Shown: positions 12,601-27,600 of the stretch, one piece after another
Layout: each line of letters opens with the position of its first letter
How positions within the stretch are numbered: the first letter of the stretch is position 1
DNA from: Pipra filicauda
Lineage: Eukaryota > Chordata > Aves > Passeriformes > Pipridae
NCBI RefSeq assembly: GCF_003945595.2
Contig: NW_024104378.1
Location: 1,736,489-1,800,488 of the forward strand
DNA length: 64,000 nucleotides
Direction of reading: 5' to 3'
Program-made: the position numbers and the translations under genes
The notes under the pieces: model-generated
The model's input: only the letters and a program-made list of their open reading frames with translations
Told to the model about the DNA's origin: nothing
The model's database searches: none

Positions 12601-15600
12601 AAGTGGGCAGGAGAGCTATGGTTTTCCCTGTAAAGAAACTACAGGCCAAGTGTGAAGACTTTTGGCACTTGACGGCTAATGAATGTCCCTTATGCTGGAA
12701 CATGCTGGTATAGTGAGGTAAGAATTAGTTTAAAAAACAAGAAAAAATTTTGCAGCATTATTATAATTTCATAGAATCATTAAGGTTGGAAGAGACCTTT
12801 AAGATCATCAAGTCCAACTGTCAGTTTCCTAGCACTGAGCCTAGTAGAATACTTCTTTTTAACTCAGGTCAGGTTCACCATGTCGAAAAGTAATGAAGGG
12901 TGATTGAAGAGGGGAAAAAACTGTGGAAACAGTTTCTCATGTACACTTTAGTTCTACAATCTTTCCCGTACTTGTGACTTTCTATAGATACGTTTCACTT
13001 GTTGCATAATACATTAAATAAGTCATCTGTATCATCATGTGTGAGTAACTTGTCATGTATTTGATGCTGTGGCATCAGATAAAACCTGAATTTATGAAAT
13101 GAAACAGATCACTCTTCAGGAATGCTTATTTTACTGCAAACAAGGTGTATTGAACCACTACTTCAGTATTTCAAAACTTTAAAATGCCCTTGTTTGCATA
13201 TGGTTTCAATAAGAATAATATTTATTAATTTAAATTTAATGCAGTACATAATACATACTTATCACTCCTAGTAAAGGTTTCATGCAGTGGGAACTTGCAA
13301 AGGTTTCAGCAACATCTCTAAGTTTTCATGATATCAGTGCATTCAAGTGAGAACCATATGTTACTTGATTCTAGAAGTCAAAAGCTAAATTGACTTTTGA
13401 AACAGAAGATGCAGAAATGTAAGGAATATAGTAAATGCTTTAAAAGGGGGAAGATCTCTTACAGTGCTGGATATGCAAATGTAGTGTTACTATGCCAATG
13501 TGGAGGAACAAAAAAAGAAAATAAACAGTCCTTTTTTTAATGATAAAATATGCAGACTAAATTGTATCCATTTCTGCATTCCATGCTAGATTTTAACAGA
13601 GGGCAAAGGGCAACTGTGCAGGTGCAGCAGAGGTTTTTGGAAAGCTTCAAAGAACTTGATAAGCGTTAACTTAAAAAAAAACAATGGCAAACCCTTAGTT
13701 TGAACTGTGAGTTGTAGGGTCACCTGTTCAGGTTGGTTTCTCTCGATGTTCCTATACGTTTCTTGAACTTCTCGGAGTAACTAGTATTAGAAATTCTTAA
13801 TATGACTGTTTTTCCTTTAGATTACATTATGAACTTAGGTGTTTATCCCCTCTGCCATTTAACCCAAGTCTGATGCTAAACAAAATTATAATGCTTGGCA
13901 AGAACCTTATTCAGAAGTGTCAGTAAATAATACAGCTGGTGCCAAACTATCTGTTTCCTTCCATTTCTGGTCTGGAAGTAATTTGTGCCCACTTGAGTAA
14001 CTATGACTGTTACATGTGGAACTTCAATAGCCTACATCTGTACAGGAATAGGTGTTACTCTGAGTCTAAAGTGATCCCAACATAGAACTAGTGATTAACT
14101 CTATGCATTCTGAATTCCTTTATATATCATCTGAAGTCCATCCTTTCATTCTGGGAAATAATTATAAGTAGGGTTGACTAACGTCTGCGCTGTTGGCCTA
14201 CAAGCTTGTGGGGGTACAAATGCGTTCTTTTGAAAGAGCCCAAGGTGACCGTCCATCTGAAAGCTGGCCCTGTAGAGCAAAACCCAACACACATGACCCT
14301 TACACATAGCATATTCCCAAGTAGTACAATGCAAAACTCTTCAGTTCAGTTCTGTGTTGAATTTCTTCTACGTGGTGTATGCCAATGTCTGGTATACCTA
14401 CAATACTGTGATGTTTGACGCATTCTGACTTTTTTACTTGGACGACTGCCATCCAGTTTTGTTGTTGAACAACCTTGTTACTTGAAAAATAGAATTATAT
14501 TTGAAATGGCTTATTAGCAGGCCTTTTTGCTACTAACTCATTTTAATTCTATTGTACAAGACTAATTGGCTTTCTTCTCTTCTGTTGAAATTTCCATGCA
14601 TGTTCTTTTGAGCTTTTTAGATTTCCTGGCACAAATTTGTTTTTAAAATGGTTGTTTTCATTTTAAAATTGACACTCAAGTTAAAGCATGTTAAGCTTTT
14701 TCCTGTACTAGTTTGACAGTGCAATTGCAGTATTCCCCAACAGATTTTTTTTTTAACTTGCTAACTTTTTAGCAGTAGAAAAATGGCCTTTACAAGCATC
14801 TTGAAGTATTTAATCCTAATCGTGCAGTCTTTTTGTGAAGAAAATGCTTGCCTATGAGGATAGTCCAAATGGCTCTGTCCATTAGGACTACTTCATAGAA
14901 TTAAGAGCTACAAATTGTGGTTTAAGCCTAGAAATAGTGCTGTGAAGGTTCATAGCTTGAAATTTAAGCATGCCAAGTGACAAACAAAAAAAAAAACAGT
15001 CAAAGAAAACTCATGAGCAAGTCATTCCAAAACCCCAGACTTCTTGTTTTCCCTGACTTGACCAGTTGGCCTAGAAGTGATCGTAAAAGGACAGACAAGC
15101 TATCCTGGCCAGCAGTTAAGATGAACATTCTTGATCTGTTTGAAGCAAGCCGAGTAAATATAGCCTATGCATCAGGTTATGGCTTCAGAAAGATCCAATT
15201 GGAATACTGTTAAGAAACAAGTAAGTTCAATTTTCCAGACGTTGCATGACTGACTTGGCTCAAAAACTAGAAATAGTAGATAGAGATATCTGCCAGAGTA
15301 ACTAGATTGTTATTCATAACAATGCTTAAGTTTGCAAAGCACTATGCTATGTGAGTAAACTCACAGTTGCAGATTAATCAGATGTAATACAGGCTTTGAG
15401 CATGCAAATATAATATCTACTCTTCAGTTAATTTTGTTAATTAGTTAATTTTGGGTAGTACCTGAGCATGCTGCTCAGATCCCTTATACAATGAGAATAA
15501 TGCCTTCTTTTGCACTCACTGTACTTCCAGTGAGCAACCCAAGAATCTCCATCTGCAGACCCTGTCTAGAACCTGCTTGCGTGGGGTTGGGGGAGAGACA

Positions 15601-18600
15601 AAGTGTTTTGCGCTGCATGACTTTTGCTGTTGGAGTAATACATTCATGTTGTATAAGGGTATCTACCTGTGCAATTTAACTTGGTTCTTTTACTATATTT
15701 TTCTTCTCTTTATTCTTTTTTCTTTTAATTTCTGTTCCTAAACTGCACCCAAGATGCCTTTGCAGCTTCTCCTGGGGAAGCCCCTGCAGCAGCTGAAGGG
15801 GCAGCAGCACCAGCTACCCCAACCCCTGTAGCAGCAGCTCTTGATGCATGTTCAGGAAATGGTGGGTTTTATGTCATTAGATAGTATCTTGTTTTGCTGT
15901 TTTTTTTTGTTTAAACTACATGGCAGTGTGTTTTTCTGAAATTTTCATAGTGTTTGCAGTTGGTCAAAACAAACCTTAGACTGAAGAGCATGCTTAACAA
16001 AACTGCCTGTTTCCGAGTCCCAGTAACTTTGTGCTTATTTGGTAGTGCTAATAAACAGTTCTCTCAGTGCTGAGTTGTAAACAGTACTCTGGATAGTCTT
16101 TTGTCATATTTCGTTTTTTGGCCTTGTCAAACGGCCTGTGAAAGTTCTCCCCTCTAGTAACTAAACTGCTCAGCCTTTCAGATGGTCTTTATTTTAGAAA
16201 AACATAAGTAACATGTCTGGATAAGTAAGCTAGATGTTAGAGCGACGTCCTCTACATGTGCGTGTATTTGCGGTATGTGCATTGCCTGTGGTTGCTTTGT
16301 TCTTGACTTCCTCCCTCACTGATCCTAAGTATGCATACACATATATTTCCCCTCTCCTTTTTACAAGACCCCTTTGCCCCATCCGAAGGTAGTGCAGAGG
16401 CTGCTCCTGAGCTGGACCTCTTTGCTATGAAGCCAACAGAGACTGCTGTTCCTGTAGTTACCCCTACAACTAGCGCAGCCACTCCAGTTCCTGCAACAAC
16501 TCCTTCTCCAGCTGCTGCTGTTGCTGCTGCTGCTACTGCTACTACAGCTACTGCCACTACCACTACTGCCACCACTTCTGCTACCGCCACCACCTCCGCT
16601 CCTCCTGCTCTAGATATATTTGGTGGTAATTTTGTTTTTAACTCTTTGATTCTGGTGGATTGATCTGTCAGGAGTACCAAACAGTCATTGTTGCATGCGT
16701 GTTGTGTGCTAGGCTTTCAAACCAGAGAGCCTATTAATTTCAAATATGATGTGCAAAATTTGAGAGTTCTGCTTTCAGTCCTGCCTTTCAAAAATGAGTT
16801 AAAGATGTGTTGTGTTCTTGGCCTTAGATTTATTTGAGTCTGCTCCTGATGCACCTGCAGCACCTAAACCAGATGCTACTCCTAGCATAGATCTCTTTGG
16901 TACAGGTAAAGAGAGAATTCTTCCCATGGTCTGCTGCTTTGATGCTGTGCAATGATATAAACTAACTTGAGTGACACTTACTTCTTGGTTTTTCTTTCAT
17001 TTCTGGAAGATACATTTTCATCTCCACCACCTGCGGCTTCTCCTGTGCCTGAGAGTTCTCTCACTGGTGATCTCTTATCTGGTGAGTGCTTGTTTTCACA
17101 GGCCTTTCTTCATACTTCCTGGGTTTGGATTTTTTTCCGTAAGTGAAAAAAGGAAAAAAAGTCAACTTGCTACCGATTTACATCTTTAAGCTGAAATACT
17201 AAGAAATACTAAGTTGTGGATTTGATGCTTTGGTCACAAGACGTGCACTTGTTGAAGATGCAAACCATGAATTGGCTGACACTGAAGTTGAATAAATAAT
17301 GTGGTTGTTGAAAGAGTAAATCCTTCTCTAAGCATGAGGAAATTCTTAATAAACAATGCTTTCTTTAAAGTACTGTGGTTTTCAGTTGCTGTGTGAGAAA
17401 TGTAACATTTTCTGTTTGCAGTTCTGAAGACTGTTACCTGAATTTACCAACCCTGTGGTTCTAACTGGTGGAGCCTATATGGCTTTGAAATATTTAGCTA
17501 TCATTGTTGCCTTGCTGATACTAAATATTATTTATCCTGTGCTCACTGCAGTGGATGCATTTGCAGCCCCCTCTCCTCTACCCACTGCCTCTCCAGCAAA
17601 GGTGGATTCTTCAGGTGTGATTGACCTATTTGGTGGTGGGTATTTTTCTTTCCTCACCACTTCAGAGTTGAATCACTTCATTTCAATTACCTTTGCACTT
17701 TGCTAAAGCTGCAGGTTTTCCCTTCTCACAACTTTTTTGTGTGGCATTACGGCTGAGACTAGCATGTCCCCTTCTTAGCACAATAACGAACTGCAAATAA
17801 ACTGTTGGTGTGGCCATTCTGTTGTCATGACACTTGCCATTCTGTCTTCAGTCAGTGCATGTGTGGCTCTTCCTCAGATGTCCAGTGAAAGTCTGCTGTG
17901 TCCTTTTTTCTTTCTTTGCAAGTCTCCATGATCATGTTGTTTTCTTTCAGTTCCGTTTCTCAAAGCAGCTGAAGTTTTAAGGGTGACTTGTCTCAAACTG
18001 GGTATCTGAGTCACAGGATCTTTGTTGGATTTGACAAGGTGGAAATCAGGACAGGCACAGCCAACTCTAGGCGTGTTGCAAAACAGGAATGTTGCTTAGA
18101 GGCAGTGAATTTGAAACATCAGTGAAATATTCCTCTAAAAAGACTTAATGTGAGTCACTAGGTTCTGGCTGGAATTATTCCAAAGTCTGGTTCAGTGCAT
18201 TCATCTCCAAATGAGTTAACCCTGTTGTCTTGAATGCTGTGCTTTGTATGGGTTTTCTGAGGAGAGGCTTAAATAGAAAAGATTTCTTTCAAGTACTGGT
18301 TTGTTGCACCTCCTTTTTTCCACCTGAACTTTGTGTCCATGGTACTGCTCTGCAATAAAGATGGCCAAGCACTTTCATTTTGAAGTGGTTATCCTTTCAT
18401 CTTTTGTTTATGATAAGTGATGAATTGATATATTTAATATTGAACTCTACTTTTTCTTGATGCTTTCTGGAATTCCCTTTAGATGCTTTTGGAAGTAGTG
18501 CTCCCGAACCCCAGCCCACAACTCAGGCTGCTTCTAGTTCCTCAGCTTCTGCAGACCTACTTGCTGGTAATAAAGAACTTCTAAAAACTTATTATTTTAA

Positions 18601-21600
18601 AGCAATACTAAGAAGTTGTCTTTTATGTTCCTCGGGTGTAGATAAACTTTTGGAGTGGCATAATATAATCAATCATAAGATTTCTCAGTACTTTAGATAT
18701 TTTAATTAAAACTAGAGAGATTTATAATGGAGGCAATGTACTGAAGTACAAGTTAACTTCCTAGATTTTCTTCTTTCCATGTTCTTTGTTTTCCTACCTC
18801 CCACACAACTCTTATTTTTCTGTACTGTTCACTGAATATGAGTGTCTGTATAAAGTTTCTTTGGCTGTCTGTAGCAGTACTTAAGCAGTGTTTCAGGCTA
18901 TGCTTCTTGTTCCTACTGCTAATTATTCTTCATTGCATTGAGTTCATTCAGTTTGGTTGCTTTAAGTGAGGCAGGTTGAACACTTAAGTGTTAGTAGCTT
19001 GAATGAATGACTTGGTAGCAGTCTTGCATTTAGCCAAGGAGAGTGGGATGGTGAGAGTACACTTTTCTCAACACAAGGGCATAGAAGTGATAGAGACCTT
19101 CTCCTTATACTGGACAAGATGAGGTCTCTGCTAGTGCTGAATGTGACATCACTGTCACACATTATATCAAAGGTTGAAATAACTGTATCATTGTAGTCTG
19201 CATCCTACAGATGAGGAGCTTCCCTTGAATTCTGTGTGTACCATTCTCCAAAATTCTTGCTATACCACGTATTGTAGTGGCTATAGTGATTGTGCTAAAC
19301 AGTTGTCACTCCTACCCATCCCAGTCTGAAGTTTGTAGGCCACATCTTCATCAGGAGGAAGGAAACTAATGCACTTCTGGTTTGTAGAAGATTTAAGTTC
19401 TCCCTTGTTTCTGAAAGGTGAATTTGTGTTGTGATTTAAAGTAACTCTACCCCAGCCAAAACCAGCACAATTTGTCAGTAGAATTGGTTGGTAGGTTATC
19501 CCTCATGAATTTCAAAGGTGATTTTTAGCTTCATGTTGTACCTTTGTGGCTTTAATTCTGAGCTGGAGTGACAGTCTGCCCTTTATGCTACTGCTAACCC
19601 ATTCTAGTTACGATGGGCCCTGACGTCAGTTGCTGTCCCTATGTTTGCAGATCTCTCAAGCCAACTCACACTGTATCAAAAGTCCAGCCCTGTGTATGTT
19701 TTGCCATTTATATGCTTGTGAGAGGTCCTCTGGTTTAGGAGTAGTACACAGTGTGAGATATTCAGTGTGTAATCTGCTGAGTGCTGTGAGTTGATACAGG
19801 TGTGTGCTTGCACACTGAGGCCATCTCAGAAGACGACACGTTTTCTAGTACCCACTCTAAGAGTGGGCATCGTCTAGTTGTGCCATAGGAAGGTAGAAGT
19901 AGTCTAGATAATAAAAATAATATATGTTCATTCTCAATCATTCCAGATACTAGAGATGCAAGTTAGATGCTCAAAGTGGGACATAGTGTCTAAATGCATG
20001 CTAAAGCTTTAGTGCAGACAGCTTCAGATTTTAAGGTAGAAGACTGCTTTTTGTTTTTATATTCTTCATATGTGCTTCAATAGGTCTTTGTATTAGTTAG
20101 TTTATGGATAGCTTAAGGCCAAAGATCAAGCTTTAACTGTAGTTCTGAAACATGCCAGTCATTTGCAGTTATGTGTGTTGTTGGGGGACTGAGTGCGAAG
20201 ATGTTGTTGGACAGAAGCTAATTCTGCTTGTGCAAACATTACAATACAAAATATTTTATGACCATATCTGTAACTAAGCTTAAATGCAAGTAGAAATTGT
20301 GCTCCAGATGGCTTAAACCTCAGCAGTGTGGTCTCTGAATCTAAAGAGTTGCACTAAATCAAAACCTAAATTATAAAAGGAATGTTCTAAGTCTAAATAC
20401 TCAAGCCCACCTTAAGCAGTTGGGATGAATGGATGATTTTTTTAAATTTATTTTATTTTTGCTTTGAATATACATTCAAAAGGACTCCAAGTAGATTTGA
20501 ATCTTTTTTTTTGGCAGACAGAGAGAGTCTGTAAACATCGCAGCATATTGCTAAGCATTTGTTCAGTCTTGATAATGGCAGATGTATAGCCTGCAGTGTA
20601 ATCCAGTTTCAAATTTAAGAGTGTCCAGAGTTCATATAGTGGCTGAAGGTTTGTCCTTCATGGTTTATGAGTGTTTGGTTGTACTAAGTGTTTATATGAA
20701 TATTGTTATGAGTATACTTACTATTCATAGTTGTCTTAAGTGTTGTACTGTCAAATTAGTTTCTGTTCCTTCTTGACTGATGTAGGAAATATGGTAGAAA
20801 TATTTTCCTACTCTTCTAAGCCTTTTAGCAGACAAGACTAGATCAATGCTGATAAATACAACAGTCTGGACACCTGCCACTAGACCATGTTGCTCAAAGC
20901 CCTATCTAGCCTGACCCTGAACACTGCCAGGGATGAGGCTCCATGAATAGGGTATATTTGTAACCTTACATTAACCTTAATCATGGAGATTCTCCACCTT
21001 AGAAGCAGTTCAGTTGTGCATGCTGTTGATCCTGCTTTGACATGGGGGCAGGGGGACAGCTTGAAGACATCTTGACCAGGAAAACCAAAATATTTTAAGA
21101 TGCTGAGAAGGGCTAAACTCGATTAGTAAAACCCTACCTTCTGAACTGAGATTCCAAAGTAGTTGATGGGTGATCTATATGCTTTTCTCAAGTTAGTCCT
21201 CTGCTGCTTTTTTTTCTGAGCTGTTTGTTGCATTCTGCCTGTGAGATTACTGGCGTAGAACAATAGTGCATAGAGGTGGAAGAATTGCGTTCTCTCCGCT
21301 GCTGGTCTGCCTCTGCAGAAAACTAAGTATAGAACATCAAAGTTTTTATTGGTGACTCTTAGTAAGTCTTTACATTTCCATGGTCATACCTGGCATACCA
21401 AGGATGCTTGTGGAGTACCGAGTTACTTACAATGGTCTAGTAAGAATTATCTGTATCATTCTGCCCTCTATAGATTGAGCTTTCGTTAAACACAGCCTAA
21501 TAAGACTGACTCTAATGTCCACACCTCTCTTATGTAACTTTTTAAAGGCTTTGGAGGCTCTTTTATTGCACCCTCTCCATCACCATCCCCAGTCACTCCA

Positions 21601-24600
21601 GCTCAAACCAGCTTACTACAGCCTAACTTCGATGCAGCTTTTGGGACAACAGCTCCAACAACTGGCGGTTCATTTGATGCATCAGGTGAGCCACAGAGTT
21701 TCTTCTTGTGAATTTTCTAACGTGTTTTAGTTAATGTGTTAATGTGTTTAGATGAGTTAATGATACCATATTTAGGATCTGAGTACAAGCAAAATCATTG
21801 AACTCTCTCTCTCTACTGGAAGAACCTCAGGGCAGTGTTTAGGCTGGTGTGTGCCCAAGGGCTCTCCGTACCCATTTTTTATACTACCATGTCAGTAAAA
21901 TCAGACTAGTGTGAACATCATCCTTGCATGTGCTTAACAGCATGAATTAGGAATTACGCAAGGAAAACACTATTCTGTAAGTAACTTATATAGGCAAGTC
22001 ATCTTGCTGCCGCTGCTGCAGGTGTTCTTGAGCTTGCATGGCACCTGAGGGTACACACAACAGAAAGTGGCATAGCGTTCTCTGCCTGATTATAAGCCTA
22101 AACTTTGATCACTGCTGTCATTTTGTTTGCATCTCTTCCGTTCTATATTTTTCATGCTGGGTCCTTGCTACAAACTTAAAATTGGTGAGTCCTGCAACTG
22201 TATAAGAAAAAAAGGTGGAAGTAGTACTGCTGCTTGGGTATTTGGTTGCTTGCCAGTGCACATGCTACCCTTTCCTGTTGACTTAACATTAGCATGTACC
22301 TCAAATACAGATCAGAAGATAGAACTCAGGCATGAGATATACCAAGCAGTTTGACTTCAAGGAATCTAAAAAATGAGTTAGATGACTGGACTAAGGAGGG
22401 TAGCACTGTCAGTGTGGATGGTTCTGGTTCCTTCTGATCTCATGTTAGTAGGTTTTCCCAATTCCCTGCTGCTTGCAAGTGAATAGTAACAACTTTAGAC
22501 TTCCAATCCTGTTGCTGTGAGATGTCAAGGTATAAGACTGCCTTTGCCACAGTAATTCTGACTGGTGTTTGCTGCAAGATGTTCATTTTAAAAGCATTTA
22601 AATGAATATCTCCTGACATAATATGTGTGCATCTGACATCTCTCCAAGAATGGTTGTTGGAAAAATAGTGTAGTGTGGAAGTGGTGCTGTATCTATGTAG
22701 ATTGAATGCTCCAATTAAAGTCCTTTTAGGCATGTCTTCTCATATCAGTTTTCATTGGTATAGATTTTTCAGGATTACTGTACACTCAGTGTCTAGTAAA
22801 ATGACATGCATGCCCTTGTTGGCATTATTTTTAATGTCAAATGGTGTTTTGGTAAGACCTGTGATGTGGTTGTCTGTGCTATATTTGTTGGAGCAACAGC
22901 AAAGTGGCAGGCAGTGCTTTTCTTACCACAACTACTCTTCTAACCAACTTTCTTTTCACTTTCAGTTTTTGATGGTTTAGGTGATCTTCTTATGCCAACT
23001 ATGGTTCCTTCTGGTCAACCTGTAGCACCTACAGCAACAGCAACAGTCACTGCTTCAGCAGCAAGCAAAGGCCTTGGAAGTGATCTTGATTCATCTCTTG
23101 CAAACTTAGTAGGCAGTAAGTGACAAATTTTGGTTTTAAGTGCTGTGGCATGCAGCTGTGTTACTTTTCCATTGAGTCAAATACCTGTATATTTTAACTT
23201 GCTTCGGTATCCTTCTGTTTTGCTGGAGAAACTGGGGAAGCTATTCACAGGAATAAGGCCTGATCCAGATAGCTGGTAGTCTGGGTTTGTGACTTGTCCT
23301 TCTTTGTGCCCAGGATCTGAGTCAAATAATGGCATCTGTTTGGTAGGTATGATTTGTAATGTGTGACTGTCTCAGATACATTCCAGGGAGACATCAGACT
23401 CCTAAGTGGATGTGCTCCTGGGTAATAGATGGAAAAGTGAAAATTGTCCAACGTATCTGATAGCATCGTGGAATTTAAGCAGCAAAGGTGGTGGACACAA
23501 ATAGTTGGCTTCATGCTTAATGAAAGAAAGAGGAGCAGGGGAGTGATGAGTGTACCAGCACTCAAGAACACCACAGCAAAGATATAACTGATCTTACGAT
23601 ACATACACGTCCATTAGATGTGGGGGAAAACTACTATGCTTAGAAGTTAGCAGAACTCTTAATCCCTTGAAACATCTTCTGCAAGTCATTTGGTATATCC
23701 AAGTTTGGGGAGAAAGTCAAACTGAGCAATCTCTGACTTACAGGACTTGTACTGGTCATATGACAAAAGTGTTCTTTAAAATTTAGTTTAAAACTTCTTC
23801 CAAAGGATAATTAAGCAAACTACTTGGGATTTCTGTGTGCGGTAGAGCAAATAAAACAGTGCAAAACTTATAGGTAATGTTCAGATTTACGTGTATTTGA
23901 AAATCAACTTTTTATTTCCGTTTGCATAACGAGGAACAGAAACTAGTGTTGTCATTCATGGTAAATAGTTTGGTGCTCTTAAATAAGTTAGCGTTTTGTA
24001 GACCTAAATATATTGTTACTTTGATTTGCTTATGAAGCAAAAATGCCTTCTCCAAGTGTAAGACATGTACAGGATTTCTCAAATGTTTGTCCTGAAGAAT
24101 GGGTGGATGCGGCCAGTCCTCTCAGTCCTCTGATGCTGCCTAAATGAAGATAGCCAAAACTTTTTTACTCTTTTTAAGCCCATGTGCAATGAAATGTAAG
24201 CTGTTACTTGGACATTCTTTAATTTACTAAACATATGACTTCTTTTTTTATTTCCTTTTTTTGTTTCAATTTCAGATCTTGGAATTTCTGGTACTACTTC
24301 AAAAAAGTAAGTTCAACTTTGTTTAAAGTAAAAGGAAGTTTTCAAATCTACTGTATAGCCTTACATCTATTTCAGTGTTTATTAAGACACAATGAATTGG
24401 TTATGTTTCCCTGCTTCCCAATCAGTTCAGAAAAATTCTGGAGAAAGTATTCTATTTGATACAGATTCAGTGAGTAATTAAGGTTAAATGTTCCTGACAT
24501 AGCTTTTAAACTTGCTGTCTTTAATCTGAGTCTGAGAAATATTTTTTTTCCTGTAAATTACTGTCTTCATATTGAATGGCTGATTTCCAAACAGTTTATA

Positions 24601-27600
24601 GTGAACAAATTGCCCAGATAATAAATTGTATAGCTCCTCTCAGTAATCTAGGCTAAGATATAATTTGTTATATTTTTACAGATGCTGGATGTAGTCATTG
24701 TGTAGGCATTAAAATACTTACAAAATAGAAAAGAAGTTCATTCCATGCAGTGAAAAGCTTCTTTTTGCAAAAAGAAATATGTATAACATTGCATTTATTT
24801 TTTTAATATATCATCTAAGTCTAGCTGCTTAATCCTGAGTCTTCCTCTGTATGCAAGACTTCAAAATGTTTTGTGCCTCTGTGGAGATGATAGGAGGGAT
24901 ATGTATAAACACATCAAGAGGTTTATCCCCAAAAACATAACTTCCTTCAATCTACTTTGTTCAAATTATGTATTTTATTCTGGATAGAGCAGTCTCTAAG
25001 AAAACCTGGTTTTGCAACAGCCCTTTTATTCTATGAATGATTTGTTTCTCTTGTATCTGTCAACTTTTTTCAGAACTGAATGCTTTCCTCCTTCAGCTGT
25101 CTGAGCAAGATTTCCAGCAATGAAATCACCTTTCAAAGACATCTAGCAGGCAGCTCTACTGCCTGGCCCCAGTAGAATAGGCAGTAGCAGTCCCTCTTCC
25201 TACTTTGCAAGGGTATATGCAATGTTACCTTCAGTCAATACTAAGTAAAACTTCTCTTTAATTCTCACCACAAAGGCCATAACCATGTAACTGACTTCAG
25301 TATAGAGTGTACTGATGTCTGCTGCTAACAACCCTTGAATCTGAGTGTCACTAAAAGTATATCTTTCTGTTAATAACTGCATACACCATAAGCTAATGTA
25401 GCTGCACGTCTAATGTTAATGTATGCTGCAATCCGTTTTCATTTTCACTGTGGGAGTATGCAAATAATAGCCTGCCTGTCTCCCTCTCTATTAGGGGAGA
25501 CCTTCAGTGGAATGCTGGAGAGAAAAAGTTAACAGGAGGAGCCAACTGGCAGCCAAAAGTAGCACCTGCAACATGGTCAACTGGTGGTGTCCCAGGTGCT
25601 CCACTGGTAGGTCGTTGATCCATAGGTAACACTGGTATTGAACTATCGATACTTCATGAGATTTTGCAAGCATACATAGGCACTGCTCCAGTCTACTTCA
25701 GCTAAAGAAGCTATACAGCTTCTGTATAAATTATATGAATGTTTCAGACACATTTTTTAAGAACAGATTTACAGCTGGCATAAAGAAATCATTGAGTACA
25801 CGTAAATGAAAAATACACTAACATGTATCAAGTTGTTGCTCTACATGTACATTCAAGACCTATGGACATTTCTAAGTGTGTGATTAGCTGTATAAGTCTT
25901 GCCAGCATGAGGCCCAGGTCGATTTCCCAAAAAGAAAATGCTATTGATCCAAAGCTGAAGTACTGGAAGGAGGGAAAATAAACAGGTTTTTTTAAAGTTT
26001 TCCTGAATGAAGTAGATCAAAATACTACACAGTATTCATACTGATTAGGGAATTGATGTTAGGTTAGAATTGGGTAGCTTATTTAGCAGGGTAAAGCAGT
26101 CTGTTGGAAAAGTTAAGATTACCCATGACCCTGTAAAAAGATTCAGAAGGCACTAACTTTGAGAGAAGAGGATCGAGTGAAGCTAAATGTCTAGATTTTG
26201 GCGCAAGAGCAACTTGATCATGAGTAAGCTACAAGAGTAATATGAAGAGGTGTCATACCTGATCTCATCAAAAGTCTCACAAGGCATAAATCAGCCTCCA
26301 TTTGAAAAAAGTTGGCTTAGGAAAGGAAGGAAAGAACTCTGAAGGGGTTTCAGTTTCTTACTGCCACAGCTAGGTGTTAACATGACTCTAAGCATGTTCC
26401 TTAACCTTATGGAAGGAACAAGAATTCCTTTACTTCACTGAATGTGTTAGTTGTAACATCAACTTTTTTTCTTAATAGAAAGGCTGGGCAGTACTATACA
26501 ATGTAAGTGAAATTCATATTTTTTTATTCTCTCTTTGTACTTACGTACTAAACATGAAGATACTAACAACACCTCACCTACACTACAGTTATTACTGCTG
26601 GCTTAAAACTACCTAACACAGCTCCTCTTGGACTCTCTGTCCAGCAGGCAATTCTCAGGCAATGTGTTGATATGGTAGTAGTAATTAACCGTTTCTGTGC
26701 TGTAAGCTTGAAAATAATGTCTTCAAACAGTCCTTGCTCTACTTGGATGTGAACTATCTAATGAGTTGTACTGCCTGAATTTTCAAACTTCTTTAAGATC
26801 AGCCTGATCTTGTAGTGATTTTACCATCTGATAAGTAACTAGTCTTTCTGGGAAGCTGGGTAGTTTTGATAGCATTTCATTAAACATTTATTATATATAT
26901 TTCTTCAAAATCATACACTTAGGTATTTTTTGAAACCAGAGAAAGCCAGACCATCAGGAATAATAAATGTGGAGACCAAAATTAAACTTTTCTTTGTGTC
27001 ACTGTTGAACTACTTAGGTTTTGATCACTTATTCCCTTCCTCGTGATGTTTCAATTTCTGGATTAAAATCAGCAGAATTTCATAAAAGCCTCTTCCCTGG
27101 AGTGACCCTAGTGCTTTGAGGCAAAAGCACATTCATTTTGTGTGGCCATTTTCTTGGCATCTGCCTAACTGAATTTTGAGCTACAGTGCGTTCCTGTGAA
27201 TAGTCAGATCAGTGCATCTGATGTCATGAACCTGTGTGTTTCTATTTCTTGCTTTTCATACCTGAGTGTCCAGATGTTTGTTTTAGTCTGCGGACGCTGC
27301 TAGCACAGTATAGCTGTTAATTGAAATTCTCCCCAGAAAACTTTCAGACTGAAATAGAGGTTCATAAATTCTCAGCCAGAAAATGTAGGGTGTTTGATTA
27401 ATGAATCTGGGACAGGTTATCTTGACTTGTCTCCAGCTTCCTGAGAAACTGGCATATTTTAGTGTAGAAGCAAGGATCAACCAAGGGCACTAAATGCAGC
27501 ATTCACAGAAGTGAACTGTTCAGTGAGTGATTCCAGCATATCTCCAAAGACACACTGTCCTTTGAACTGTAAGTGTGCTAGCTGCTCTCCAAGTGTAGTG

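Noticed and set aside
18354..18359. AATAAA inside a SNAP91 intron
   Set aside because: An isolated hexamer with no terminal exon structure. AATAAA is expected by chance in AT-rich introns.
25495..25595. Upstream donor CCCAG|GTGCTC in exon q
   Set aside because: Leaves phase 1 and is out of frame with the next phase-0 exon. GTAGGT at 25607 is stronger and in frame.
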